DNA from: Thermomicrobiales bacterium
Lineage (GTDB): Bacteria > Chloroflexota > Chloroflexia > Thermomicrobiales > UBA6265
DNA: 6,031 nucleotides
Assembly: GCA_025928535.1 (NCBI GenBank)
Contig: JAICJJ010000193.1
Coordinates: forward strand, 1-6,031
Reading direction: 5' to 3'
The stretch's first letter is position 1. Each line of letters begins with the position of its first letter. Below, one piece after another: positions 1-5,237 of this stretch. The notes below the pieces were generated by a model. That model was not told the origin of the DNA, did not search any database, and was given only the letters and a program-made list of their open reading frames with translations. A program made the translations under genes and the position numbers.

Positions 1-15
1 ACCCCCCGCCGCGGC

Positions 16-54
16 CCAAAAGGCTCCCCGCCCATTGCGATGGGCGAGGGGAGC
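16..54 (-). terminator. Probable intrinsic terminator of the minus-strand gene
   Basis: Bases 23-35 pair with 40-54 around a TGCG tetraloop: 13 base pairs with a 2-base GA bulge at 46-47. Read on the minus strand, the hairpin is followed by CCTTTTGG, a short run of four T. It lies about 70 bases past the stop codon of the minus-strand gene ending at 125. The stem is strong but the T run is short, so termination efficiency is uncertain. It could instead be part of a repeat cluster with the neighbouring palindrome. Confidence 0.5.
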
Positions 55-61
55 ACGATCC

Positions 62-108
62 CGTCTCCCCTCTCCCGCTGCGGCCGGAGAGGGATCGGGG
101 GTGAGGGA
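62..108. repeat. REP-like GC-rich palindrome
   Basis: CCCTCTCC at 68-75 is the exact reverse complement of GGAGAGGG at 86-93, with a 10-base GC-rich loop. It is flanked by pyrimidine-rich sequence on the left and GGGGGTGAGGG on the right. This style (CCCTCTCCC / GGGAGAGGG / GGGGTGAGGG) resembles dispersed intergenic palindromes found in many high-GC bacterial genomes. Only one copy is present here, so its repeat status is inferred from style. It may act as a 3'-end mRNA stabiliser or be an inert dispersed repeat. Confidence 0.45.
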
Positions 109-124
109 ACTCCGAACTCGACGC

Positions 125-1402
125 CTACTGGTAAATGATCACGTCCGGCGGGGGCTTGAGGGCGAGGATTTCGGCGGCGGTCATCAAGGGATGATCCTGC
201 TTGTAGAAAAGCTTGATCCCGCCGAACTGGACCGGCTGATCGCGAACCAGAATGTTGTAGACCTGCGTCTTCAATTCCGGTTCGCCAAAGCCGTCCGCGT
301 CGATCACCAGTTGGACGCCTGGCACGGGCGCGAGTTGGTCTTTGCCGCCGATCATGTCTTCCCGGAATTCATGGACGATCAGGATCTTCGGCGGCAGCCC
401 CAGATCGTGCGACAACTTGGCCAGATATTGCTGGGCGTAGGTGATGCTTTCGGCCGGCAGCGAGCCGATGTTGTCGCCGGGCCGCTCCCCCGGTCCGATC
501 GCGAATTCCGGGTCAAGCGCCAGATGGACATTCGGCCGCTCCAGCAAGGGGCGCACCTTTTCGATTTCCGAGGCCACCGTGCCCCGGCCAATCTGCAAGT
601 CGAGAAAGACCAGCATGTTGTGATCACGGGCGTAGTCGGCGTATTCCTTCAGGGTGTCCATGTCGGTGTCGAGGATGTAGGTGCCGTCCGGGCCAGGGTC
701 TTGCTGGGCGACGGTGGCGATCAGTTCGAACGCCGTGATCACCGGCCGGCTCGGATCGGCCGCTTCGTAATTGGCCGCTTCCGTCTGGAGCCGCTGCGCG
801 ATCTCTTCTTTCGAATACTCGCCGATGATGCCCATGTGCTCGTCGTGCGGATGCCCGTAATACGTGACGATGCGGTACGTCGGCAGGAGGCTGCCGTCGG
901 CCGGCGGCGGCGCCGGGGTTGGCGTGTCGATGGCCATCGTCGCCATCGGCGGCTCGGTCGGCGGGTTCAGATTCACCACGGCGGCCGGAGACGCAAGGTC
1001 GCTGACGACGACGGCGGCGGCCGTCGGCGACGATTGCGCCGCGGGAGCGGAGCGGTCAGACGCAGGCTGCGGCGCGACCCTGGCGGAATTGGACAGCGGC
1101 GGGCCGGAACGATGGACCGTGGGGGCGACGCCGATCGTGCCGCGGGCTCCCAAACCCGCCATCAAGGCGATCAGGAGCGCGACCAGCAAGACCAGGCCCG
1201 AACTGATGGCGCGTTCTTCCGGAGCCCAACTCGGCAGCGAAAAGCGAGGCGCCTCGGTCGCGGGCTCCGGCGCTGCCGGCGCCTGGCCCCACGCGCTGGT
1301 GAAGGGCGCGGGTCCGGCGTGTCGTTGTTTCGGCGCGAATCGGCCCGGCATCGGCCGGATCACCGCCTCGAAACCGGCCACGCGCCGGCCTGACCGACCC
1401 AC
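125..1402 (-). CDS. Membrane-anchored protein with extracytoplasmic alpha/beta domain, unknown function
   Basis: This is a 425-residue protein I cannot assign to a named family. Residues 1-64 are a Pro/Ala/Arg-rich cytoplasmic-type tail. Residues about 66-84 (ISSGLVLLVALLIALMAGLG) form one transmembrane segment. Residues about 90-170 are a low-complexity Pro/Ala/Ser/Thr linker. Residues about 175-425 form a globular domain with repeated hydrophobic strands (YRIVTYYG, PVITAFELIA, NMLVFLDLQ, VHLALDPEF, KILIVHEF, VQLVIDADG, IKLFY, VIIYQ) alternating with helices, suggesting a TIM-barrel-like fold. Acidic residues at strand ends (E226, D268, D297/E299, D368/D370) could mark an active site, as in glycoside hydrolases; this is inference only. 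The GTG start at 1402 has no clear ribosome binding site and lies in a hairpin. The ATG at 1351 (residue 18) is an alternative that keeps all domains. The gene is divergent from folC, so the two are probably regulated separately. The opposite strand is also open but encodes an Arg-rich, domain-free sequence. Confidence 0.8.
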   Translation of the reverse strand: MGRSGRRVAGFEAVIRPMPGRFAPKQRHAGPAPFTSAWGQAPAAPEPATEAPRFSLPSWAPEERAISSGLVLLVALLIALMAGLGARGTIGVAPTVHRSGPPLSNSARVAPQPASDRSAPAAQSSPTAAAVVVSDLASPAAVVNLNPPTEPPMATMAIDTPTPAPPPADGSLLPTYRIVTYYGHPHDEHMGIIGEYSKEEIAQRLQTEAANYEAADPSRPVITAFELIATVAQQDPGPDGTYILDTDMDTLKEYADYARDHNMLVFLDLQIGRGTVASEIEKVRPLLERPNVHLALDPEFAIGPGERPGDNIGSLPAESITYAQQYLAKLSHDLGLPPKILIVHEFREDMIGGKDQLAPVPGVQLVIDADGFGEPELKTQVYNILVRDQPVQFGGIKLFYKQDHPLMTAAEILALKPPPDVIIYQ

Positions 1403-1421
1403 GCGGCGGCTGACGCCGCGT
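1401..1421 (-). other. Hairpin covering the annotated GTG start
   Basis: ACGCGGCG at 1401-1408 pairs perfectly with CGCCGCGT at 1414-1421 across a 5-base loop. In the minus-strand transcript, this 8-bp GC-rich stem includes bases of the GTG initiation codon (1402-1400) and leaves no room for a Shine-Dalgarno site. Either initiation is restrained at this start or the real start is further inside the gene, for example the ATG at 1351-1349. Confidence 0.4.
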
Positions 1422-1594
1422 TCACCGCCGTCGCGCTCCCGAGCCAGAGCCGCGAACGGCGCTGGTCATGTCCGCATTCGGAGTCTGGTGACAATCCGGC
1501 ACTCGGTTGACGGTCGCCGGCCGGCGTCGCCGCCATGTTCCCTCCCCATCGCAGTCCGACCATCACGGCCCCCCGCGCTGAGCATGCCAGATCG

Positions 1595-1624
1595 TCAACG
1601 GTCCGGCAAGAATCACGCTACCAT
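1595..1624 (+). promoter_or_regulatory. Weak candidate promoter for folC
   Basis: TCAACG (1595-1600) and TACCAT (1619-1624) are separated by 18 bases. They match the sigma70 consensus at 3 of 6 and 4 of 6 positions. Transcription would start near 1631, giving a leader of about 44 bases before the folC ATG. The position is sensible but the match is weak, so this is a tentative call. Confidence 0.3.
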
Positions 1625-1655
1625 GCCCGAGCGGCAAAGGCCGCGACCGTCGGCG

Positions 1656-1662
1656 AAAGGAG
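1656..1662 (+). promoter_or_regulatory. Ribosome binding site of folC
   Basis: AAAGGAG lies 12 bases before the ATG at 1675. The core is a near-perfect Shine-Dalgarno match with a slightly long spacer. It supports 1675 as the start, and the protein from there begins in the normal FolC register. Confidence 0.65.
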
Positions 1663-1674
1663 CCGCTCGCAGCG

Positions 1675-3069
1675 ATGGATTGGACGTACGCCGACGCGCT
1701 CGACGAACTCTGGCGTCGCTCGAATTATGAGCGCGGCTACATTTCGAACCCGTTTGGCGACCCGGACCAGGCGGAGCGCGGGATGCGGCGGGTCCGCGCC
1801 CTGATGCACGCGCTGGGCGACCCCCAGCGCGGGCCGGCGATGCTCCATGTGGCAGGCTCCAAAGGCAAGGGATCGACGACGTCGCTGCTCGACGCCGCGC
1901 TCCGCGCCGCGGGTTATCGCGCCGGCCGCTTCACATCGCCCCATCTCCATGCGTTTCGCGAGCGAATTGCGATCGGTGGCGAACCGGTCAGCGAAGCCCG
2001 CTTCGCGTCACTCGCCGCCACGGCGACCGCCGCCGCCGAGCGCATCGAACAGGAGATTCCCGATCTCGGCCGCGTCACGACCTTCGAACTCCTGACCGCG
2101 ATGGGCTTCCTCGCATTTGCCGAAGCCGGCTGCGACGTCGCGGTGATCGAAGTCGGGCTCGGCGGCCGCTACGACGCGACGAATGTCGTCAGCCCCACGG
2201 TCGCGGTCATCACCCGGATCGATCTCGAGCACACCGCCGTGCTCGGCGACACGCTCGCCGCCATCGCGGCCCAAAAAGCCGGCATCATCAAGCCGGGCCG
2301 TCCAGTCGCGGTCGCGCCGCAGGCGGCGGAAGCGGCCGAGGTGTTCGTCGAAACCGCCCGGCGGCTCGGCAGCCCACTCCTCCTGGGCGGCCGCGATTGG
2401 CAGGTTGAAGGAACCTGTGACGCATTTCGCGCCGTTGGGCCATGGGGCGAGTTGGCCGACTTGCAACTCGGCTTGCCCGGCGCGTTTCAATGGGAAAACG
2501 CCGGAACCGCGGTCGCAGCCCTCTGGCAGGCGAACGAGACTGGATTGCGCATCGACGCCGCGGCCATCCGCCAGGGGCTTGCCGCCGCGCGCTGGCCGGG
2601 CCGCTTCGAGCGGATCGCCGTCGATGGCATCGACATCGTGCTCGACGGAGCGCACACCCCGGCCGCGGCGAGCGCCCTCGCCGCCGCCCTCGCCGCCGCC
2701 TTTCCAGATCGGCGCGCTCGCTTCGTACTCGGCATCTCGAAAGACAAGAACGCCGCCGCGCTCGCCGCCGCGCTCGCCCCGGTCGCCGCGTCGTTCATCG
2801 CGACCCGGTCGTCCAATCCACGCGCCGCCGACGCCCTGACGGTCGCGCAGTCGATCGCGGCCGCGCTGCCAGCCGCCGCCGTCAGCCGAACCGAGACGAC
2901 CGAAGAAGCGCTCGCGCTCGCCCGGCGCCAGGCATCCGCGGACGGCGCGCCGCTCGTCGTCGTCGCGGGATCGCTCTACGTCGTGGCGGACGCGCGTGAG
3001 GCGCTCGGTCTTGGCGTCCACGAGTCGTTCGGCCCGACCGCCGCCGGCGCGGGCCGTCCGATACGGTAG
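1675..3069 (+). CDS. folC: Bifunctional folylpolyglutamate synthase / dihydrofolate synthase
   Basis: This cytoplasmic Mur-ligase-family enzyme of folate metabolism adds glutamate to dihydropteroate and/or to folates, using ATP. The 464 residues are near the usual family length (about 420-450). Visible motifs, in order, are the P-loop HVAGSKGKGSTT (58-69), FTSPHLHAFRERI (86-98), TTFELLTAMGFLAF (135-148), EVGLGGRYDATNVV (159-172), TRIDLEHTAVLGDT (180-193) followed by AAQKAGIIKPG, WPGRFE (307-312), LDGAHTPAA (323-331) and GISKDKN (353-359). The N-terminal ATPase domain covers about 1-300 and the C-terminal Rossmann-like domain about 310-445. The last 20 residues are a Gly/Ala-rich tail. The P-loop has Ser-Lys where many homologues have Thr-Asn, and GAHTP replaces the common GAHNP. 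Both look like lineage variants, because all catalytic-region motifs are present. Whether it has both activities cannot be told from sequence. No terminator follows, so read-through into the sigma gene is possible. Confidence 0.96.
   Translation: MDWTYADALDELWRRSNYERGYISNPFGDPDQAERGMRRVRALMHALGDPQRGPAMLHVAGSKGKGSTTSLLDAALRAAGYRAGRFTSPHLHAFRERIAIGGEPVSEARFASLAATATAAAERIEQEIPDLGRVTTFELLTAMGFLAFAEAGCDVAVIEVGLGGRYDATNVVSPTVAVITRIDLEHTAVLGDTLAAIAAQKAGIIKPGRPVAVAPQAAEAAEVFVETARRLGSPLLLGGRDWQVEGTCDAFRAVGPWGELADLQLGLPGAFQWENAGTAVAALWQANETGLRIDAAAIRQGLAAARWPGRFERIAVDGIDIVLDGAHTPAAASALAAALAAAFPDRRARFVLGISKDKNAAALAAALAPVAASFIATRSSNPRAADALTVAQSIAAALPAAAVSRTETTEEALALARRQASADGAPLVVVAGSLYVVADAREALGLGVHESFGPTAAGAGRPIR
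2677..2700 (+). repeat. 12-bp tandem duplication inside folC
   Basis: CTCGCCGCCGCC occurs twice in direct tandem and encodes LAAALAAA in the C-terminal domain of FolC. A related Leu-Ala-Ala-Ala run recurs at about 2761-2778. It keeps frame and lies in a predicted helix, so it is probably a benign replication-slippage product of a GC-rich coding region. Confidence 0.7.
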
Positions 3070-3181
3070 ACTGGAGTCCCCGCCGTCGCTCCCGTGTGTC
3101 CCCGGCCGACCGTCGATCCGGAGCGCGGCGCCGGCAAGGGGGAAGGTTGAGTTCACACACGTCAAAGCAAATCCAAATCGA

Positions 3182-3212
3182 CCGGTTCTGTCGTAGATCG
3201 AAACAGAGCCGG
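3182..3212 (+). promoter_or_regulatory. Hairpin just upstream of the sigma-factor ribosome binding site
   Basis: CCGGTTCTGT (3182-3191) pairs with ACAGAGCCGG (3203-3212): nine Watson-Crick pairs and one G-U, with an 11-base loop. No T run follows, so it does not look like a folC terminator. It ends three bases before the GGAGA ribosome binding site (3216-3220). It could influence translation of the sigma factor or stabilise the mRNA. The rest of the 156-bp gap (3070-3225) has no convincing promoter that I can see. An AT-richer patch at about 3147-3180 includes TTCACA (3152-3157) but lacks a matching -10. Confidence 0.45.
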
Positions 3213-3215
3213 CAC

Positions 3216-3220
3216 GGAGA
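3216..3220 (+). promoter_or_regulatory. Ribosome binding site of the ECF sigma gene
   Basis: GGAGA lies five bases before the ATG at 3226. This spacing favours that ATG over the second in-frame ATG at 3232, which would be 11 bases away. Confidence 0.7.
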
Positions 3221-3225
3221 ACTGG

Positions 3226-3849
3226 ATGGCCATGCCGGCCGGCGGTGAGTTGGGGCAGTCGCCCAGCTTCATCGAATTGAGTGACGTCGATCTGATCGGT
3301 CGCGCGGCGGAGGGAGACGCGCGAGCGCTTGAAGTCCTGTACGACCGGTATTCGAGCGTCGTGTTTTCCTTCGCGTTGCGGCTGGTCGGCGATCGGCAAC
3401 TCGCGGAAGAAGTGCTGCAAGAAGCCTTCTTCCGCTCGTGGCAGCAAGGGAGTGCGTTCAGCGCGAAACGAGGCACGTTCATCACGTGGCTCCTGAGCAT
3501 TACGCACAACCTGGCGATCGACGAAATTCGGAAGCGGCGGCGGCGGCCGCAGAAAGCCGAAAGCGAAGAACCGGAAGCGGTGCTGGCGGCCGTCGCCGAT
3601 ACGGGGGCGGGCGCCGATGTCGAAGATGAGGTCTGGCTCGGCGCCCTGCGCGAAACGATCGCGGGAGCGCTGGACCAGCTTCCCGCGCCGCAGCGGGAAG
3701 CGATCGAACTGGCGTATTACCAGGGGCTGACGCAGCGCGAGATCGCGGAAACGCTGCAAGAGCCGCTTGGCACGATCAAGACGCGGATGCGCCTCGGGTT
3801 GCAGAAGTTGCGCGAGGCGCTCGGCAGCGATGGAATGGAGTTGGCGTGA
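3226..3849 (+). CDS. ECF-family RNA polymerase sigma factor (SigK-like group)
   Basis: This 207-residue sigma-70 family protein of the extracytoplasmic-function type directs RNA polymerase to a dedicated promoter set. Residues about 22-106 are the sigma2 domain: LIGRAAEGDARALEVLYDRY, then DRQLAEEVLQEAFFRSW, then the -10 recognition/melting helix around TFITWLLSITHNLAIDEIRK ending in an Arg run. Residues 107-137 are an acidic Glu/Ala-rich linker. Residues about 138-198 are sigma4: LDQLPAPQREAIELAYYQG, then the helix-turn-helix TQREIAETLQEPLGTIKTRM that reads the -35 element. There is no sigma3 and no C-terminal extension. The length fits the family (about 170-210). The stop overlaps the start of the anti-sigma gene by four bases (GTGA), so the pair is co-transcribed and probably translationally coupled. 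Such sigma factors often activate their own operon, but I found no clear ECF-type promoter upstream. The signal and regulon are unknown. The SigK-like label comes from its pairing with an RskA-type partner. Confidence 0.95.
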   Translation: MAMPAGGELGQSPSFIELSDVDLIGRAAEGDARALEVLYDRYSSVVFSFALRLVGDRQLAEEVLQEAFFRSWQQGSAFSAKRGTFITWLLSITHNLAIDEIRKRRRRPQKAESEEPEAVLAAVADTGAGADVEDEVWLGALRETIAGALDQLPAPQREAIELAYYQGLTQREIAETLQEPLGTIKTRMRLGLQKLREALGSDGMELA

Positions 3850-4823
3850 GCGAGCAGAGCAGGCGCCCATCGGAGATCCGGCGGCGCTACCGCATTGGCG
3901 GCAGCACAGTCGCGAGCGATCTCGATGTCGGGCCCGGCGGCCACGTCGATGAATTGATCCCCGGCTACGCGCTCGGCGCGCTGGATCAATTCGAGCGCGA
4001 CGTGGTCGATCGGCACGTCCGGTTTTGCGAACGCTGCGCCGATTTGCTCGCGGAAGACATGCGCACGGTCGGCTTGATTCCGTTCACGATGCCGCGCGCC
4101 ACGCCATCGCCCGACATCAAGATCGCCCTCTTTTCCCGGATCGAACAGGCGCAGCGCGCCGCGGCCGACGCCAGCCTGCCGACCCAGGCGCGGCGCGGCC
4201 TCCCGCGGGCGGTGACGCTCCCGGCGTCGCGGCCGGTTGCCGCCGTGCCGGCGGATATCGCCCATCCGCGATTCGCTCGCCGTGGCGATTCCCGGTTCAG
4301 TTGGGTGGCGTCGGCACTGTCCGTGCCGCTCCTGGTCGCCCTGGTCGCCAGCGGCGTTTGGGGCATGCAATTGCGCGGGCAGGTCGCCCAGCAATCGGCG
4401 ACCGTCGATCAATTGCAAGCGCAACTGGCCAACTTCGGAGCCGGGGCGACAAGTTACTCGCTTTCCCCCGGAACTTTGGCGCCGCAAGCCGAAGGCGAGA
4501 TCATCCTCGGCGCGGATCAGAAAAACGGCATGGTCCGGATCGACCTGAACAGCAAGCAAACCAGTCCGGCGACATCGTACGAGATGATGGTCGTCAAGGA
4601 CGGCAAACTCGTGCCGCTGACCGAGGTCAAGGTCGACGATCATGGCGTGGGTCAGGCGCCGTTCCAGCTCGATCAACCATTCAGCAACTACGAGAGCGTG
4701 CACGTCAAGGCCAAACCGGTCGCCACCGGCGACGCGTCCAATTCGACCTCCGACGACACGCTGCTGGGCAACATCGCCGGCTCGATCGGCTCGTCCAATT
4801 CCGGCAGTTACGCGCTGCCGTAG
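3846..4823 (+). CDS. RskA-type zinc-binding membrane anti-sigma factor
   Basis: This 325-residue single-pass membrane protein is predicted to bind and silence the adjacent ECF sigma factor. The cytoplasmic part has the anti-sigma zinc-binding (ZAS) motif: H33 in HVDELIPGYALGALDQFE, then H57-x3-C61-x2-C64 (HVRFCERC). Residues about 80-150 are a Pro/Arg-rich linker. Residues about 152-174 (around SVPLLVALVASGVWGM) form the membrane segment. Residues about 176-197 are a short coiled coil (QVAQQSATVDQLQAQL). Residues about 200-292 match the RskA extracytoplasmic domain style (SYEMMVVKDGKLVPLTEV), and the tail is Ser/Gly/Asn-rich. The GTG start at 3846 has GGAG five bases upstream and overlaps the sigma stop; no other start precedes H33. 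The roughly 32-residue Arg-rich stretch before H33 is longer than usual. In studied RskA proteins, release is by stepwise membrane proteolysis; whether that applies here is inference. An intact ZAS could make it redox-responsive, as in RsrA, but this is not shown. Confidence 0.92.
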   Translation: MSEQSRRPSEIRRRYRIGGSTVASDLDVGPGGHVDELIPGYALGALDQFERDVVDRHVRFCERCADLLAEDMRTVGLIPFTMPRATPSPDIKIALFSRIEQAQRAAADASLPTQARRGLPRAVTLPASRPVAAVPADIAHPRFARRGDSRFSWVASALSVPLLVALVASGVWGMQLRGQVAQQSATVDQLQAQLANFGAGATSYSLSPGTLAPQAEGEIILGADQKNGMVRIDLNSKQTSPATSYEMMVVKDGKLVPLTEVKVDDHGVGQAPFQLDQPFSNYESVHVKAKPVATGDASNSTSDDTLLGNIAGSIGSSNSGSYALP

Positions 4824-4860
4824 GCATCGTTCCGATCTGTGACGAACTCATCGATGTTGC

Positions 4861-4900
4861 GCCACGAAGGCCCTCCCTCTGGAGCGCCTTCGTGGCTTTT
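4861..4900 (+). terminator. Intrinsic terminator after the sigma/anti-sigma operon
   Basis: GCCACGAAGGC (4861-4871) is perfectly complementary to GCCTTCGTGGC (4886-4896). After one C-C mismatch, CTCC (4873-4876) pairs with GGAG (4881-4884), closing a CTCT tetraloop. TTTT follows at 4897-4900. It begins 38 bases after the anti-sigma stop. The minus-strand side has no T run, so it should act in the plus direction only. Confidence 0.88.
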
Positions 4901-4993
4901 CAGGCCGGCGGACGGCGCAGCGGCGCCCGGATGGGGGTCGCACGATCGGCCATTCGGTGGCATGATTGACCGTACGCAAAGCGATTGGGGGTG

Positions 4994-5009
4994 GACGCGA
5001 AACGCGGTC
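4994..5009. promoter_or_regulatory. Short inverted repeat upstream of the lon -35 element
   Basis: GACGCG (4994-4999) and CGCG-G-TC (5003-5009) form an inverted repeat around AAA, with one bulged G at 5007. It ends directly before the -35 hexamer at 5010. The position suits an activator or repressor site, but in GC-rich DNA such a short repeat may be chance. Confidence 0.25.
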
Positions 5010-5038
5010 TTGACGCTGCGATCAGCCTCCCCTACTGT
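5010..5038 (+). promoter_or_regulatory. Sigma70-type promoter of lon
   Basis: TTGACG (5010-5015) matches the -35 consensus at 5 of 6 positions. A 17-base spacer leads to TACTGT (5033-5038), which keeps the key T, A and final T of the -10 element. Transcription would begin near 5044-5046, giving a leader of about 190 bases before the lon ATG. This is the best housekeeping promoter in the window, and it lies downstream of a terminator, where one is needed. Confidence 0.6.
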
Positions 5039-5045
5039 ACGTACA
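5036..5045. promoter_or_regulatory. Palindrome across the lon -10/start region, possible operator
   Basis: TGTACGTACA is a perfect 10-bp palindrome. It overlaps the end of the -10 hexamer and the expected transcription start, where a bound dimeric repressor would block polymerase. It is AT-richer than its surroundings. It does not match CIRCE or the HspR motif, so any regulator is unknown. Confidence 0.35.
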
Positions 5046-5147
5046 CGTGAAATGCGTCGTTGCCCCAGCCTCTGCTGCTGAAGGGATGGCGAAGCGGCCG
5101 GGGGGCACGCGAGCGCATGCTCGTTCGCATCCAAGGACGTTGGCGGT

Positions 5148-5237
5148 TTGGCGGGCGCCGAGCCGACAACGCCGCCGGTGGTCACCACGCCGGTCCGGAC
5201 GGCGCCGGGCGGCGCGACGCGAGGCGGATTGAAATGA
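5148..5237 (+). CDS. Possible 29-residue leader ORF overlapping the lon start
   Basis: A TTG at 5148 has AAGGA (5133-5137) ten bases upstream and opens a 29-codon frame. The frame ends in TGA at 5235-5237, overlapping the lon ATG (5234-5236) as ATGA. The peptide is Pro/Thr/Val-rich, including AEPTTPPVVTTPVRTAPGG. Third codon positions are mostly G or C, as in real genes here. The open frame extends upstream to 5082 but offers no better start. If translated, it could couple ribosomes into lon. Equally, it may be the N-terminal extension of Lon separated by a single-base error, or chance. I do not recognise the peptide. Confidence 0.25.
   Translation: MAGAEPTTPPVVTTPVRTAPGGATRGGLK
5221..5224 (+). 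promoter_or_regulatory. Ribosome binding site of lon
   Basis: GAGG lies nine bases before the ATG at 5234. This supports 5234 over an in-frame ATG at 5117, which would add 39 Arg/Gly-rich residues unlike any Lon N terminus. Confidence 0.55.

Larger units (their letters stand above)
1403..1674. other. Divergent intergenic region between the membrane-anchored protein gene and folC
   Basis: This 272-bp stretch separates two divergent genes and should hold both promoters. It contains a perfect 12-bp palindrome, CGCCGGCCGGCG, at 1515-1526, and an inverted pair of 7-mers, GTTGACG (1506-1512) and CGTCAAC (1593-1599). For the minus-strand gene, the best candidate is TTGTCA (bases 1494-1489) with an 18-base spacer to CATGAC (1470-1465); its -10 element is poor. 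Plus-strand frames run through the region but are Arg/Ser/Pro-rich and show no domain, so I do not call a gene here. Confidence 0.5.
4824..5233. other. Intergenic region between the anti-sigma gene and lon
   Basis: These 410 bases hold the operon terminator (4861-4900), a featureless stretch (4901-4990), and the lon control region with a promoter and two inverted repeats (4994-5045). A leader of about 190 bases then precedes lon. An open frame across 4839-5081 runs straight through the terminator and has no protein-like features, so it is not called. A possible small ORF near the lon start is listed separately. No CIRCE element (TTAGCACTC/GAGTGCTAA) and no HspR-type HAIR motif is visible. Confidence 0.6.

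Noticed and set aside
35..1393. 452-codon plus-strand ORF opposite the membrane-anchored protein gene
   Set aside because: Its translation is Arg/Gly-rich with no domain or hydrophobic pattern, and it begins inside the REP-like palindrome. The minus strand shows a clear membrane segment, linker and alpha/beta domain.
864..1730. 288-codon plus-strand ORF leading into folC
   Set aside because: It is Ser/Pro/Arg-rich, overlaps the minus-strand gene and the folC start, and has no recognisable features.
3141..3163. GGAAG...CGTC as an autoregulatory ECF promoter for the sigma operon
   Set aside because: The -35-like and -10-like elements are only 19 bases apart start to start, about three short of normal ECF promoters, and the -35 lacks the AAC core.
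3152..3180. TTCACA as a sigma70 -35 element for the sigma operon
   Set aside because: The hexamer is good (5 of 6), but at spacers of 16-18 bases the -10 candidates match at only one or two positions.
2008..3870. 620-codon minus-strand ORF antisense to folC and the whole sigma gene
   Set aside because: It covers two recognised genes and the gap between them, and its translation is Arg/Asp/Gly-rich with no motif. Long antisense frames are expected in high-GC DNA where stop codons are rare.
5117..5233. Upstream in-frame ATG at 5117 as the lon start
   Set aside because: It would add 39 Arg/Gly-rich residues with lower GC3 than the genes here. The ATG at 5234 has GAGG at good spacing and begins right before the conserved LON domain.
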